A stretch of 64,000 bases of DNA from Clusia tigrina (lineage: Eukaryota > Arthropoda > Insecta > Diptera > Clusiidae), in assembly GCA_920105625.2 (NCBI GenBank), contig OV050030.1, positions 320,592,368 through 320,656,367 of the forward strand, written 5' to 3'. The translations under genes were made by a program, and so were the position numbers. Positions 54,244 to 64,000 of the stretch are shown piece by piece. The notes below the pieces were generated by a model. The model did not search any database. It was not told where the DNA came from and was given only the letters and a program-made list of their open reading frames with translations. Numbering within the stretch: position 1 is the first letter of the stretch; each line of letters starts with the position of its first letter.

Positions 54244-55544
54244 TTTTTTGGTGCCCGAGCAAGGTCAGTTTTTTAAATAAAATATAAAACTAAATCGTGG
54301 TTTGTGTCACGCATCATTATTGGTTGTAATCATTAGACTCCGCAGCATCATAATCATTTTCCTCATCGCTGGCAACGCTCATCGTTGGACTCTCATCGTG
54401 GTCATCCTTCCACATCGCAGAATTGGGTTAAGCGTTTGCGGTACTTGCGGTAAAGTTGGAGAAGTATTCGCTTCAAGTGTACCATACCGTACGATTTTGC
54501 AGTTAGATTTTAAAGCAAAGGAAAACAATACTTTATTATTCTCCCTATAGCTGCTTCCCTACATGTTCGGCAATTTTGCTACACACGCTGCTCCTTTTCG
54601 ATTCATTCGCTTTGTTAAAATACGATCGTTTCGGCAACTTCGATATGTCGCTATGTTATCTGGCTACTTCACTAATTGTTTTCATCCAATGTGCATTTGC
54701 ATAGGGTCGTATCATTTTGCACTTGTAAAGACGCAAATTTCGCTGGGGTAAAATTCACCGGTTCGCCAGGGGTCGTATACAGAAATTATTCCTCGGAGTT
54801 ATAGTTTTATAGCTTTATTAAATTCAATAAAATTAACATAGAAAGTACTTGTGCCTATTGCTAAATCCACCAATTCATTTGTTTAACAATAATAATTAAT
54901 AAATCGATGAAGACCGATCCTGTTGTTGGCGCTGTGCAGTCCAAGTATCCAGTTTCAACGGCAGTGGATTGAGAAACCTCTTCGACAAGTAAATCATGTT
55001 TGTTTTGCTATGAAAGTGGATTGAAACCCAAAGTTCGTAGCAAAAACAGTAACTTGTATGTGTGTCTGTAGGTTGGTTTGTTCTCGTGGTGGCGTCTGAT
55101 GATTCGGCAACGTTTCCTTTGGGATGCCTTTGATCTGTCTCGAGTGGTGTGCCGCAGGAAAATAGACTGTATGCCAGGTTGCAGTCGCTTTTAGAGATAC
55201 TTGTTGCAAGCTTTTTGTTTTTGCCCGAGTCCAGCTGGTCGTTGATTCTGCTACTGCTTCCTGTTGCTAAGGCCCATGGTATTGTTTTTGTACCGTCTTG
55301 ACCTTAGGCGACCTTCAACGTTTTTGGGAGAAGCCAGTCTGCATTAAAGTTATTGTTGAAGCGAGCCAGAGGCCAGGTGGAAAGGTACTTTCACTAGCTT
55401 AATATAAATGCCGTTTAGGGCAACTCCTATCAATACAAACTGACATAGAGAAACTTGATTTTAACGATGGTGGTCATGGAGATTTGTAAGATCTACACAT
55501 CACAACAAAACTGATAATTCAATTGCAACTAGCTGTAGGTCACA
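54244..55544. other. Leader of the BEL element and unassigned sequence
   Basis: Between LTR and gag I recognise only the primer-site region at about 54247-54265. The 82-codon frame at 54302-54550 has hydrophobic stretches but no family signature. The length (1.3 kb) is longer than a normal leader, so an unrecognised insertion is likely. Confidence 0.35.
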
Positions 55545-56340
55545 ATGCTAAGCACTTACGTTATGAAGTCAAGTTCGAAATTATCTCAGCTTAAACTTCC
55601 TTCGTTCAACGGCAAGTTTTCTGAATATCGAAATTTGATTACAACATTTAACCAAATAATTAATCGCGAGTTTAGTTTGTCAAACATTGACAAATTTTAT
55701 CATCTGTGCAATCATCTCCAAAGTCCAGCTTTAGAAACAATTGATACATTTCAAGTCATCAATGAAGATTATTCCAAGGCGTTATGACAATCCACCACTT
55801 ATATTTTTAAAAAACATTTAGTCATTATTTGAATTATCATCAGATTCCAAGTCCAATAGTGGTCAGCTAAGAAGTCTAATTGATAAAGCTTCTTCCATCT
55901 ATGGCTCATTATTGTCGTTGGGAAATGACAGCCAAATTTCTTAAGCTGATTTATTCAGTATTTGCAGAAAGGCATTGTCAATATTTGGATTTGATTGACA
56001 ACACTCATAGCTTCAGAGCCGTACAGCACATTAAAATGTACGGGCGGATATTAGTGTGTCAATAACATCGAAGTTATCAGTGCATTTTATGGCGTAGCTC
56101 ACCTCAAGAGAAAATTCAAACATTTCAACTTATGGCATGGAAGCCTTTCTATACGAAGTTTACATTATCTGGTCGATCAACATGCATCGCAATTCGTAGT
56201 TGGTTCAAATGTCATCAAGTCATCTTTCTACGTCGTCGATTTGTTGTGCGGTGCTGATTCGCTAACAGACCTTTCATGTATAAAATATGAAGTAACTGAA
56301 TTATTGAAATAAAGAGGACTTGACTTGGTAAAATGGCATT
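55545..56340 (+). pseudogene. BEL/Pao gag start joined to RT remnant
   Basis: 55545-55787 reads SSKLSQLKLPSFNGKFSEYR, then FSLSNIDKFYHLCNHLQSPA, the DUF1759-type BEL gag opening. After a decayed gap, 56090-56330 reads FVVGSNVIKSSFYVVDLLCG and ADSL, then RGLDLVKWHSNH. This is the BEL RT active-site region, where the expected YVDD-type box is degraded to YVVD. Most of gag, protease and early RT are missing. Confidence 0.65.
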
Positions 56341-56629
56341 CTAACCATCAGCATTTCAGGGATCAACGCACAGTTAAAGATTAAAATATCGACACCAATC
56401 TATTACAAGTGCCCTTGCTCTTTTTTTTATCGGAACCAGCTAGTAAGCGCAGCACTCAGACAGAGTATATATCCATTGTATTGCACTTAAGGTTCCCTTT
56501 TAATCTGCTTTAAATCTACCCGACCTCCGAAAAAATAGAAGTAGATCCTGTGGTGCCAAGGAGCCAAGTTGGTCACAAGTTAATCTGCGTTATCGTCAAA
56601 GGACGATAGCTACGAGAATCGTCCGAGCT
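56341..56629. other. Decayed sequence between BEL RT and LOA-type LINE
   Basis: Probably BEL pol or the start of the LINE's ORF2 on the minus strand (LTITQINL near 56590). It is too broken to assign. Confidence 0.3.
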
Positions 56630-58030
56630 ATTCATCTAGGAAAGACATGAAAAGTGACAGTCCCAAAGAAGACACTCAGACGGCTCCGGTACCGAGAGCC
56701 CATGACATCAACAGAGGCCTCATCTAGTCGCACCACAAGACTAGCACCTTCTTTACCATCCCGGTTGCGAAAGAACTCGCCAAAGCCTCGTGTTGATGCC
56801 AGGCTTCTGAGCATGCAGACAGGAAAGGACATCTGCGTTTGACAGATCGGGATCCGGGATCCAGCAGATGGCCTTCCTGAGGGACACGCCTGCTTCGCTA
56901 TAGACCTCGAAGCGAGTGGTCTTCATGGGGGGCACGTCATTAACTACACCCTTGAGCAAATCAAAGTTTACCTGCGACGCGCACGACACCTGTAGAGTGC
57001 CGTCCTTTGTCTCATAGCCCTTCGCATTAGCTTCAGGACCGGAGGCAATTACGCGATGCATCAGATAACCTTTGCAGTATTTTATCTCTGCATCAGTCAG
57101 CCGATGGTCAGGCCCCAGCTTCCCAATCACCGCCATTGGTTGCGGGCCGGTAGCCTTCTCGCTGTGCGATGGCTTGGCTGCACCTTTGGAAGTGCTTGGG
57201 CGAAGGTCCAGGTCACCACCCTCCACTGGCAAAGACTTCGCCTGGCAGATGGTTTTGCTGGGTGCGAGGGGCTGGGCAAACTGCAGCTTACTGGCAACAT
57301 TCTTCCCCGCCACATTAGCCGCCACCGAGGTTTCGCTCGTACCCTTTGGGGTCGTGGCGCCACCAGCAGTAACAGTTGTAGGGCAGGTGGGTATGTTGTT
57401 TTCAGCAAAAATCTTCCGCCGCTTACCTCGCGAGCGAGATTTCGGAGCGGTCAATCCCTCCGCAGGCTCTGTGGCTTTCGTGGGTGTCACTTCCCCCGAC
57501 CTGGGCCTTTTGGAGGGATTTCTCCTGCACGAGCCTAGCAAGCCGCTTCCTTCTCTTCCTTCTCGCTTGCGTTCGTGTTGCCCCAGAACCACTGGTCGGT
57601 CGTTCCGCCACTGTGGTGACTTCCCGACGCAGGCCCTCTGGATCCAGGGTACGTTCCTCCGCCTCTGAAGAAGAAGAGATTGTGGTAACAACCCCTGTCT
57701 CCTCCAGGATGCGCTCTCGCTGATAAAGGCGAGAGACTTTAGCGATGGTTGGGGCCTCCAGAATCCGTGGCCCTGCCGCCGAAGCGGGTGGATTGCCACA
57801 TGCGTGAGTTCCACCTGGAGTATTATCTTATCCATCGCCAGACAGTGGTTTTTCTTCGGGACTCCTCCCTAGCCAGTTTGGTCCGCGGTGGTACCCATTC
57901 TCTATACCATCATTGTGATAGACAGACAGACATAACTCCCGCCCCTCCTAAGAGGTTTAGAAGTAATGTCATTTGCCTACCAAGGGTCCCACTATCCGCC
58001 ACCTACTGACTCGTTCGATGGGATGGCAGG
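56630..58030 (-). pseudogene. LOA-type LINE fragment: 5' UTR and ORF1
   Basis: The minus-strand 5' UTR is about 57836-58030. ORF1 pieces: a Glu/Thr/Ser-rich N-terminus read in a frame through MAERPTSGSGATRTQARRKR (57611), then after a shift near 57500 the frame to 56753 (KRPRSGEVTPTKATEPAEGL). The latter carries a DUF4780-like core (MAVIGKLGPDHRLTDAEIKY, FDLLKGVVNDVPPMKTTRFE and KAICWIPDPDLSNADVLSCL). A third frame to 56632 ends ASLVVRLDEASVDVMGSRYR. The longest frame starts at 57835, but its first ~110 residues are out of phase with the conserved reading. Different family from 5575-10800. Confidence 0.68.
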
Positions 58031-59455
58031 CAAATCCACACGGATGCTCTTAAGTGGGATAAAATTCAAGATTGTTTCCTTTTTTCATTTCCACCAAGTT
58101 CCACTTAGTCTCTTGGCACCAATAATCATGACCGCCGACTGGGATGAATCTGTTCCTCAGAATGTTCAGTTCGCTTGGCTCCTCAAAAAATTGCAGCTGC
58201 TTGGTTAAATTTTATCACTAGTTTATCGGATCTTGCATCAATCAAAATTCCAAGGATCTGCCTATCTACGAATGTTAATGTTAATCCATGTCAGATCCAT
58301 GGATTCTGCAATTCATCTATTCGTGCTTATGGTTGCGTAATTTACACACGTATAGTATATCGCACAGGCATTGTTCGCGTTCGCCTTCTCACAACAAGGT
58401 CTAGAGTTGCGCCCATTAAAAGGCAATCATTGCCGAAACTGAAGCTTTGCGGTGCACTACTTTTTGCTCGAATTTTTGCAAAAATTAAACCGATGTTTTC
58501 TAATCATAATTTTGAAGTTTATCATTGGACAGATTCACAGATTGTACTGTAATGGCTCAAAATGCACTGCACTACACTTTCTACTTTTGTCGGCAACAGA
58601 ATGTCGGACTACAAGACGGGTTCCGCACATTGTAAAATCGTGCCAACATACGACAATCCAGCAGACATCGTTTCTAGAGGATGCACAGCGTTGGAACTCG
58701 TTAGCTCGATTTGGCATCTTGGTCCTCCGTTTCTGTCCGAAGACATAAACAAATGACCTAAACAAAGGAGGGATGATATCGACACGGAAGTAGTAAGTTC
58801 GCAAATTAGGAAATCAGTATTTAAAGTAATTCTGACAAGTAATTACATTCTTGAAATCCTCAATAGGTACAGTTTCTACATTCGCGGAATTCGACTGATG
58901 CTTCGTTTTTGTTAACGATTTAAAAAAATGAAACAAAAATACACATGATCCTTCTCTTTTGATTGCACCACGACTTGCTGTACATAACCTTAACCTTTTT
59001 TGAATTCAACTGAAGGATCCGCATTGTTGAAGGTCGACGGGCGACTTGAATTACCAGATCTTCTAGAAAGCCGAAAACACCCTACTTTGTTGCTTAACAA
59101 ATATGAATTCATCACGCGGTACGTTCGGCTATTTCACAGAAGAAATTTCCACGCAGGTCCCAAAGCACTGGCAGCTTTAATTCGCCTTCAGTTTTGGATA
59201 GTTAATGCGCGCGAAGGTGAAGGAAATTTACTGTGGAGCACTTGACACCATCGCGCCCATTCGACTTCGATTTTTGAGGAACTATCAACGTATATTTACG
59301 AACCAGGGCCCGACACCCTACAAAGCCTACATTGCTATCTTCGCATGCTTCGCGACAAAGGCGGTGCACATCGATGTTGTTTCAGACCTCTCCGCGGATG
59401 CATTTTTAGCATCTCTCAAACGAATGATCGGACAGAGGGGCCTACCATAACTATT
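58031..59455 (+). pseudogene. BEL/Pao pol remnant: A17/RNase H-like region and integrase
   Basis: 58175-58552 reads FCNSSIRAYGCVIYTRIVY, KLKLCGALLFARIFAKI and EVYHWTDSQIVL, the BEL RNase H-like region. 58562-58756 continues VPTYDNPADIVSRGCTALEL. After a gap, 59000-59245 reads LLKVDGRLELPDLLESRKHP and FHRRNFHAGPKALAALIR (integrase zinc finger). 59205-59450 reads PYKAYIAIFACFATKAVHID and VVSDLSADAFLASLKRMIGQ (integrase core). Truncated at RGLP, where the CR1-like LINE starts. Confidence 0.75.
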
Positions 59456-62400
59456 TTTTATTTATTTTAAAGCGTTCACATATAACACAGGGTCTTTTAA
59501 ATGCGGCAAGAAGTATAAGAATAACAATGAATTATATACAACAAAAATTACTTAAAACTAAGACTAAGAATGTAAATTAAATGAAACTAAATTATTAGAT
59601 CAGACAAATAAATAAGTTAAGATCAGATAAATAAATAATTAAACATATAAATAATTGAATAAATAGATAATTAACTTAAAAATAAATAATTTTTATGAAA
59701 TAAGGAAAAGTCAGATGAGAAAGACAATGAATAAACAAAAAGGAAACAAAAATTAAAAAAGAAGAAAAGAGTAAAAAAAATTTAAAAAATATAGCATTAA
59801 GAGAAGTAGTGAAAAATTGCTTGCTTAAAGTTGTGTTTACTTGAGATACTCTTAATTGCCAAAGCCAGCGAATTCCACAACCTGATGGCGTTCACAAAAA
59901 AGAGTCTATTCGAGTTTAAATACTTGTAATTAGGGACTAAGATGTTCATATTTCTCCTCCATTTACAAAACTTCAACTTTACAAACAAATAATTAGGTGT
60001 TCGCGTGTATATCAAGTTATGTAGAAATATGCAATTTCTAGCATCCATATAATTAAAAATATTGCAACCAAGGACCTGATTGCAAAACTTACTGATATGG
60101 TCAAACTTTCTTAAACCATATACATATCTTGTGGCATTATTGAATGCAACCTGCAACTTATGCCTGGAACCCGAGTCAAGTTTACCATAAACAACCTCTG
60201 AGTAAGTCATGATCGGCACTATAAGCTGAAGCACCAACCTCCTTCTGGTCTAAGTAGGCACAAATGACGCAGTCCTCCTCAAATTCCGTAAGGCATAGTA
60301 TACCTTATTCACCACTGAATTTATGTGATCCTCACAGGATAGTAAGGAGTTAATGTGGTATCCAAGGTTTTTAACTTTTTCAACAAATTTAAGTTTTGTA
60401 TTATTTAGTGAAATTGTTGGTATATCAGAGGAAGGGTAACCAGACTTGGAAATCGGGAGGACTTATGATTTTTGGGAGTTGAGCTTCAGCCTATTAGCTA
60501 TAGCCCATTCTGCTATTATGATCAAGTCTTCGTTTACCCTAGCACATAAATCATCAATGAGACCAATAGGTCTGGACAAATACAATTGAAGGTCATCAGC
60601 ATATGCATGCATGGTAACATGACGACACTTACTGAAAATGTCATCTATGAACAGTGTAAATAAAAGTGGACCAAGCACTGAGCCCTGAGGCACCCCACAG
60701 GTTGAATTACTGAACGCAGACAAACTCTTTCCCTCCCTAATCCTTTGAGACCTTCCAACCAAGTAACTATTTAACATACGGACCGCCGAGCTGGAAAAAC
60801 CAAAATTCAACTGTAGCTTTTCACATACTAATGAGTGATCTACAGAATCTAATGCTATAGAAAAATCTAACAGGCAAAGCAGGCTCAAGTGTCCCATATC
60901 AAATGACTCTCTGATGTCATCCAATATTTTAACAACAGCAGTGGAGCAGCTGTGCCCAGGCCGAAAACCAGATTGGAGTGGGGAAATAAGTTCAAATTTT
61001 CTGACATGTTCTGAGATTTTCTCAGCCATGAGAGATTCACATACCTTTGATAAAGCCGACAACAAACTTACAGGACGGAAATCAGATGGTACATTAGCAT
61101 TGGACTTTTTGGCTATAGGGATAATCGTCGCTACTTTCCAAATATTGGGGAAGCAGGAGCTCGTTAAACAATGGTAAATTATATGGGTCAACGGGCAAAG
61201 AATGAAAGGCAAAATAAGTTTAATAAATTTAATAGGACCTCCATCCTCTCCGACAGCATTTGACTTTATCTTGTCGACACAGCGAGCAACATCATCTTCA
61301 CCCACTGAAATAAACTCAAACACAAATGGGCATTCAGAAACATAGTCCCTCGCAACTACAGCAGACATATCATCAGCAGCCGCTGAACTACTACTAAAAT
61401 AGTCATTCAGAATACCCGGATCAATCCGACAATCTTCAGATTTCCCAATGCATACCCCAGCTTGTCTTAAATTATTCCACAGCTGCTTGGAAGGTCGTGC
61501 TAAACATAGTTTGGACATGAAATATTTGCGCTTAGCCAATTTAATAGTAGAGTTTGCATCATTTCTAGCTCCTTTGTGTACTTCCCATCTAGATGCAGTT
61601 GGATTTCTTTTCCACTGATTGTATGTTCTATGCCGTTTTTTAATAGCCAATTTGGCATTCTTCGTAAACCAGGGACAGAGCGAGTAACAAGTGGAACATT
61701 CAGGTCAAACAAGGCACCAATTCTGTACATTAAAGAATCCAGCTTTTCAATCACAGAGCTAAACAGCCAACATTCAGACCAATTAATAAGCGATAGGTCA
61801 TTAAACCAAGAATCAAGATTAATTGAGTTATAGTCACGAAAGGAAATGAATTTTCAGCAACGACTGGGTTTAGATTTACATTCACTGAACAAAAAATTAG
61901 ATCGTGGTCGGATATAAACGATAATTGGTCAAAGATCATAACTGAAGAAATATCCGAAACTCCAAAAACATCCAACAAACTTGGAGAAGCATTATCTGCA
62001 AAGCGTGTTGGCATACTGGTATTCAGCACTAGCAGTCCAACTTCAGAAATTTTACAAATGAATTGCTTGGCAAGACTGTCCTTACATAACATGTTTATAT
62101 TGAAATCACCACACACAGCAAAATGATCATAATCGATTACACAATTTGACAAAGTTGCAAAGAAAGGATCCAAACAGCAGTAACAATAAGGATTATATAC
62201 ACACGACAGAAAAACTTTTATGCTATTGTCATAAATTTCAACATTTAGAAATTCCACATCTGAGCCTCCAGACATATTCAATAAATTCACTCTTAAATAA
62301 CTTTTACAATATATTGCCACACCCCCGCCTTTTTTATCTAATCTATCGTTTCGAAAATGCTTGTAATTACCTATATTCAAGCAAGAGTCACCTTACCTTT

Positions 62401-62640
62401 ATGCAACCAGGTTTCGGATACACAAATTACATCAACAGATGACTTCTCAAAGCAGTGTCTAACATAATCCATCTTAGAATCATTTAGACTCGTCGCATTA
62501 AAATGTACAATGTTTGATCCAGAGCGCTGGTTGCATAGAACGCCAATCAATGTTTTATGAACGTCACTGGTGGCAGAAACTTCATCACCCATAATTAGCA
62601 TAAAAATACATATCAGCAACACAACAATAAGCACTACAGT
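59456..62640 (-). mobile_element. CR1-like LINE
   Basis: A minus-strand LINE with endonuclease and RT, no RNase H, and an A/T-rich 3' UTR at 59456-59796. It sits in the BEL integrase gene (after RGLP at 59450), with the break inside an actattttt stretch. The 5' end is not sharply defined and ORF1 is absent, so it is 5'-truncated or lacks an ORF1. Clade within the CR1/Crack/Daphne group is uncertain. Confidence 0.7.
59797..62634 (-). pseudogene. CR1-like ORF2: endonuclease and reverse transcriptase, frameshifted
   Basis: From 62634: NIVHFNATSLNDSKMDYVRH and VICVSETWLHKG (endonuclease, catalytic Glu). A probable 5-base insertion near 62385 shifts the frame to 62380-61751 (HFAVCGDFNINML, LSFISDHDLIFCSV, DKKGGGVAIYCKSYL). 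Shifts near 61850 and 61640 lead to the RT at 61650-60463 (DFRPVSLLSALSKVCESLMA, LCLLDFSIALDSVDHSLVC, STCGVPQGSVLGPLLFTLFI, HAYADDLQLYL with the YADD box). A stop at 60463 and a short gap precede the thumb/C-terminal part 60237-59797 (LIVPIMTYSEVVYGKLDSGS, RNCIFLHNLIYTRTPNYLF). About five disabling changes. Confidence 0.82.
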
Positions 62641-63394
62641 AATAGAAGAAGCAGATAGTAGAGAAGAGGAAATTACTTAAAAAAATTGTCGACAATAAGG
62701 CATATAGAGAGAGAGAGCATTTAAGCTACAAAGAAAGATAAACAATATGTTATTATCTGACATTAGAACAACAACACAAAGATTAGAACAACAGGAACAG
62801 CAAAGAAATATTGTTTAATTTTACCAGGCGTTTAATTTTACCAAGTACGAACGTATTTTAATATCAAAATAGAAAATGTTTTGTAAATCAGCTTTTTACA
62901 AGTAAAAAAATCAATATTATTTTTAAATTTGTAATATTTTTTCACTTTTTATTTTAAATATTATTAAAAAAAGATTATTTTCTTTATTGTATTTGAAGAC
63001 TTTTTGAAGGCAGTTTATGTTTATTCGATGGTTATTGTTAGTCTCTTTGTGGTTGAAAATGAAGTGCATAAAAATAGCGGCTTTCTATGCACGAAGGCAT
63101 GCTATCACAAGCAGACAAAGATGGCTGAGGACGGGTAGGAAAAATCACTATCTGAACTGCTTGGAACTTGGCGGGATATGTCGTGGGGAACTCTCTCTAC
63201 GTCATACTACACTCAGAAGTGAACATGAGCCATGTGACTCCCCCGCCACGTCGCATCCATCTGAAGTTGAGGTCCGCATGAACATAATAAAAATATATTT
63301 ATTATATTTATTAAAAGGCCCCTTTTTTATAAATTTATATGATTTTATAAAAAAGGGGACCTTTAGTTTAATTTACGGGTAACTAATGTAGTAA
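62641..63394. other. AT-rich interval with one strong hairpin
   Basis: No gene is recognised. It contains a GA microsatellite (62708-62719), homopolymer-rich AT sequence to 63000, and the inverted repeat at 63312-63365. Confidence 0.4.
63312..63365. repeat. Inverted repeat (hairpin), ~22-base arms
   Basis: The left arm taaaaggccccttttttata pairs with the right arm tataaaaaaggggacctttA-side sequence with one or two mismatches, around a short AT loop. The arms carry ccccttttttataaa / tttataaaaaagggg. It could be the end of a foldback or MITE-like element, or a palindrome left by excision. Confidence 0.7.
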
Positions 63395-64000
63395 CAAGAT
63401 TCACCGTATAGCCTGCTTGAGTGTGACGGGAGCAATGAGAACGTGCCCCACACTAGCTTTGGAACTGATCACTCGACTGACTCCTCTACACCTTGTAGTT
63501 AAGAGGATGGCGGCCAGCGCGGCCCTACGCCTACCTAATCTAGCCCACTTTAAAGAAGGCAACCTATCGGGGTACGCAAACATTCTGGACACTGTCTGGA
63601 ATTCTCCGTGCCTCATGGTCTTCGACAAAATGGACAGAAAATTAGACTTCTCCAAGCACTTCGAAGTGGTCATCAGTGACCGTTCAGCTGGAGAAACAAT
63701 GAAATAATAATAAAACAGGACTCACAGTTGTGGTATACAGATGGGTCCAAAATGCAAGATGGCAGTGCAGGAACTGGAATTGTAGGGCCATATTTCCAAA
63801 AAGCAATTGCAATGGGAAAAACAGCGTCCATTTTTCAGGCGGAGGTCCATGCTTTAGAGTTATGTACTAGAGAATGTCTACGCAGGGTACACGCAACACT
63901 AAAATATGCATACTCTCAGATACCCAGGCAGCTATGAAATCATTAATAAACTTCTCATTCCAATCAAAGCTGGTCTGGGAATGCTCTAAACTCCTCAATA
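63395..64000 (+). pseudogene. LINE fragment (LOA/R1/I group): RT end and RNase H, runs off the window
   Basis: The plus strand reads ACLSVTGAMRTCPTLALELI and PLHLVVKRMAASAALRLPNL, the post-RT region of RNase H-bearing LINEs. After two adjacent stops near 63705 comes RNase H: LWYTDGSKMQDGSAGTGIVG and ASIFQAEVHALELCTRECLR (Asp and Glu motifs). A shift near 63920 precedes SDTQAAMKSL-like sequence. The element continues beyond 64000. Confidence 0.7.

Larger units (their letters stand above)
54020..59455 (+). mobile_element. BEL/Pao element (second lineage), interrupted and truncated
   Basis: 5' LTR 54020-54243, then leader, gag (55545), RT remnant (56070-56330), [LOA-type LINE 56630-58030, minus], RNase H-like region (58190-58760) and integrase (59000-59450). 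It stops inside the integrase at a CR1-like LINE. No 3' LTR is visible. It is distinct from the BEL at 19.6-23.5 kb in LTR and protein sequence. Confidence 0.7.

Noticed and set aside
57072..57668. 198-codon plus-strand frame (and its 160-codon companion at 57056-57538)
   Set aside because: Antisense to LOA-type ORF1. The GC-rich, low-stop composition of that ORF1 explains it.

Overview
The window looks like a transposon-packed, probably heterochromatic, stretch of an insect genome, most likely a fly. The reasons are the mixture of element families (LOA-, I-, Jockey- and RTE-type LINEs, BEL/Pao and several Gypsy lineages including one with very long Osvaldo/Ulysses-like LTRs, Copia, mariner and pogo/Tigger) and the AT-rich spacers. 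I assign the order by family resemblance only; a tephritid or related acalyptrate fly is a guess. I see no host protein-coding gene, no tRNA or rRNA gene and no CRISPR array. Nearly every long reading frame belongs to a mobile element and most are broken.

Layout. 1-668: 5'-truncated LOA-type LINE (minus) set into 669-3180, a decayed Polinton/adintovirus-like element with a packaging ATPase, a phospholipase-A2-like gene and a neighbouring structural gene. 3182-5300: pogo/Tigger-type transposase relic with a ~180-bp direct repeat. 5299-15590: I-clade LINE (plus), split by a near full-length LOA-type LINE (minus, 5575-10800) flanked by a perfect 12-bp target-site duplication. 16.0-24.8 kb: Jockey ORF1 and Gypsy scraps, a minus-strand Gypsy pol fragment, a Jockey RT scrap and a BEL/Pao element with one LTR. 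24979-29338: a young Gypsy element with paired 203-bp LTRs and a 5-bp target-site duplication, inserted into a minus-strand Jockey LINE that continues to 30345. 30346-31709: a second copy of the Jockey/BEL junction seen at 19.2-21.1 kb.

31953-41312: an Osvaldo/Ulysses-like Gypsy element with ~1.9-kb LTRs, a tRNA-Lys-type primer site, a broken gag and a collapsed pol; its 3' LTR is split by an RTE LINE (37174-40482). 41.3-46.1 kb: scraps of Gypsy integrase, Copia gag/protease, an old mariner, a possible Polinton integrase tail, and Jockey, I and RTE LINEs. 46150-50588: near full-length Jockey LINE ending in poly(A). 51264-52553: mariner with an uninterrupted 349-codon transposase and recognisable terminal inverted repeats. 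52.6-54.0 kb: unassigned AT-rich and GC-rich repeats. 54020-59455: a second BEL/Pao lineage, interrupted by another LOA-type LINE. 59456-62640: CR1-like LINE (minus). 63.4-64.0 kb: start of another LINE fragment running off the window.

The nesting gives a relative history: I before LOA; Jockey before BEL; BEL-in-Jockey before its duplication; Jockey before the young Gypsy; Osvaldo-like LTR element before RTE. The most unusual content is the Polinton/adintovirus-like relic at the left end. The most intact element is the mariner.
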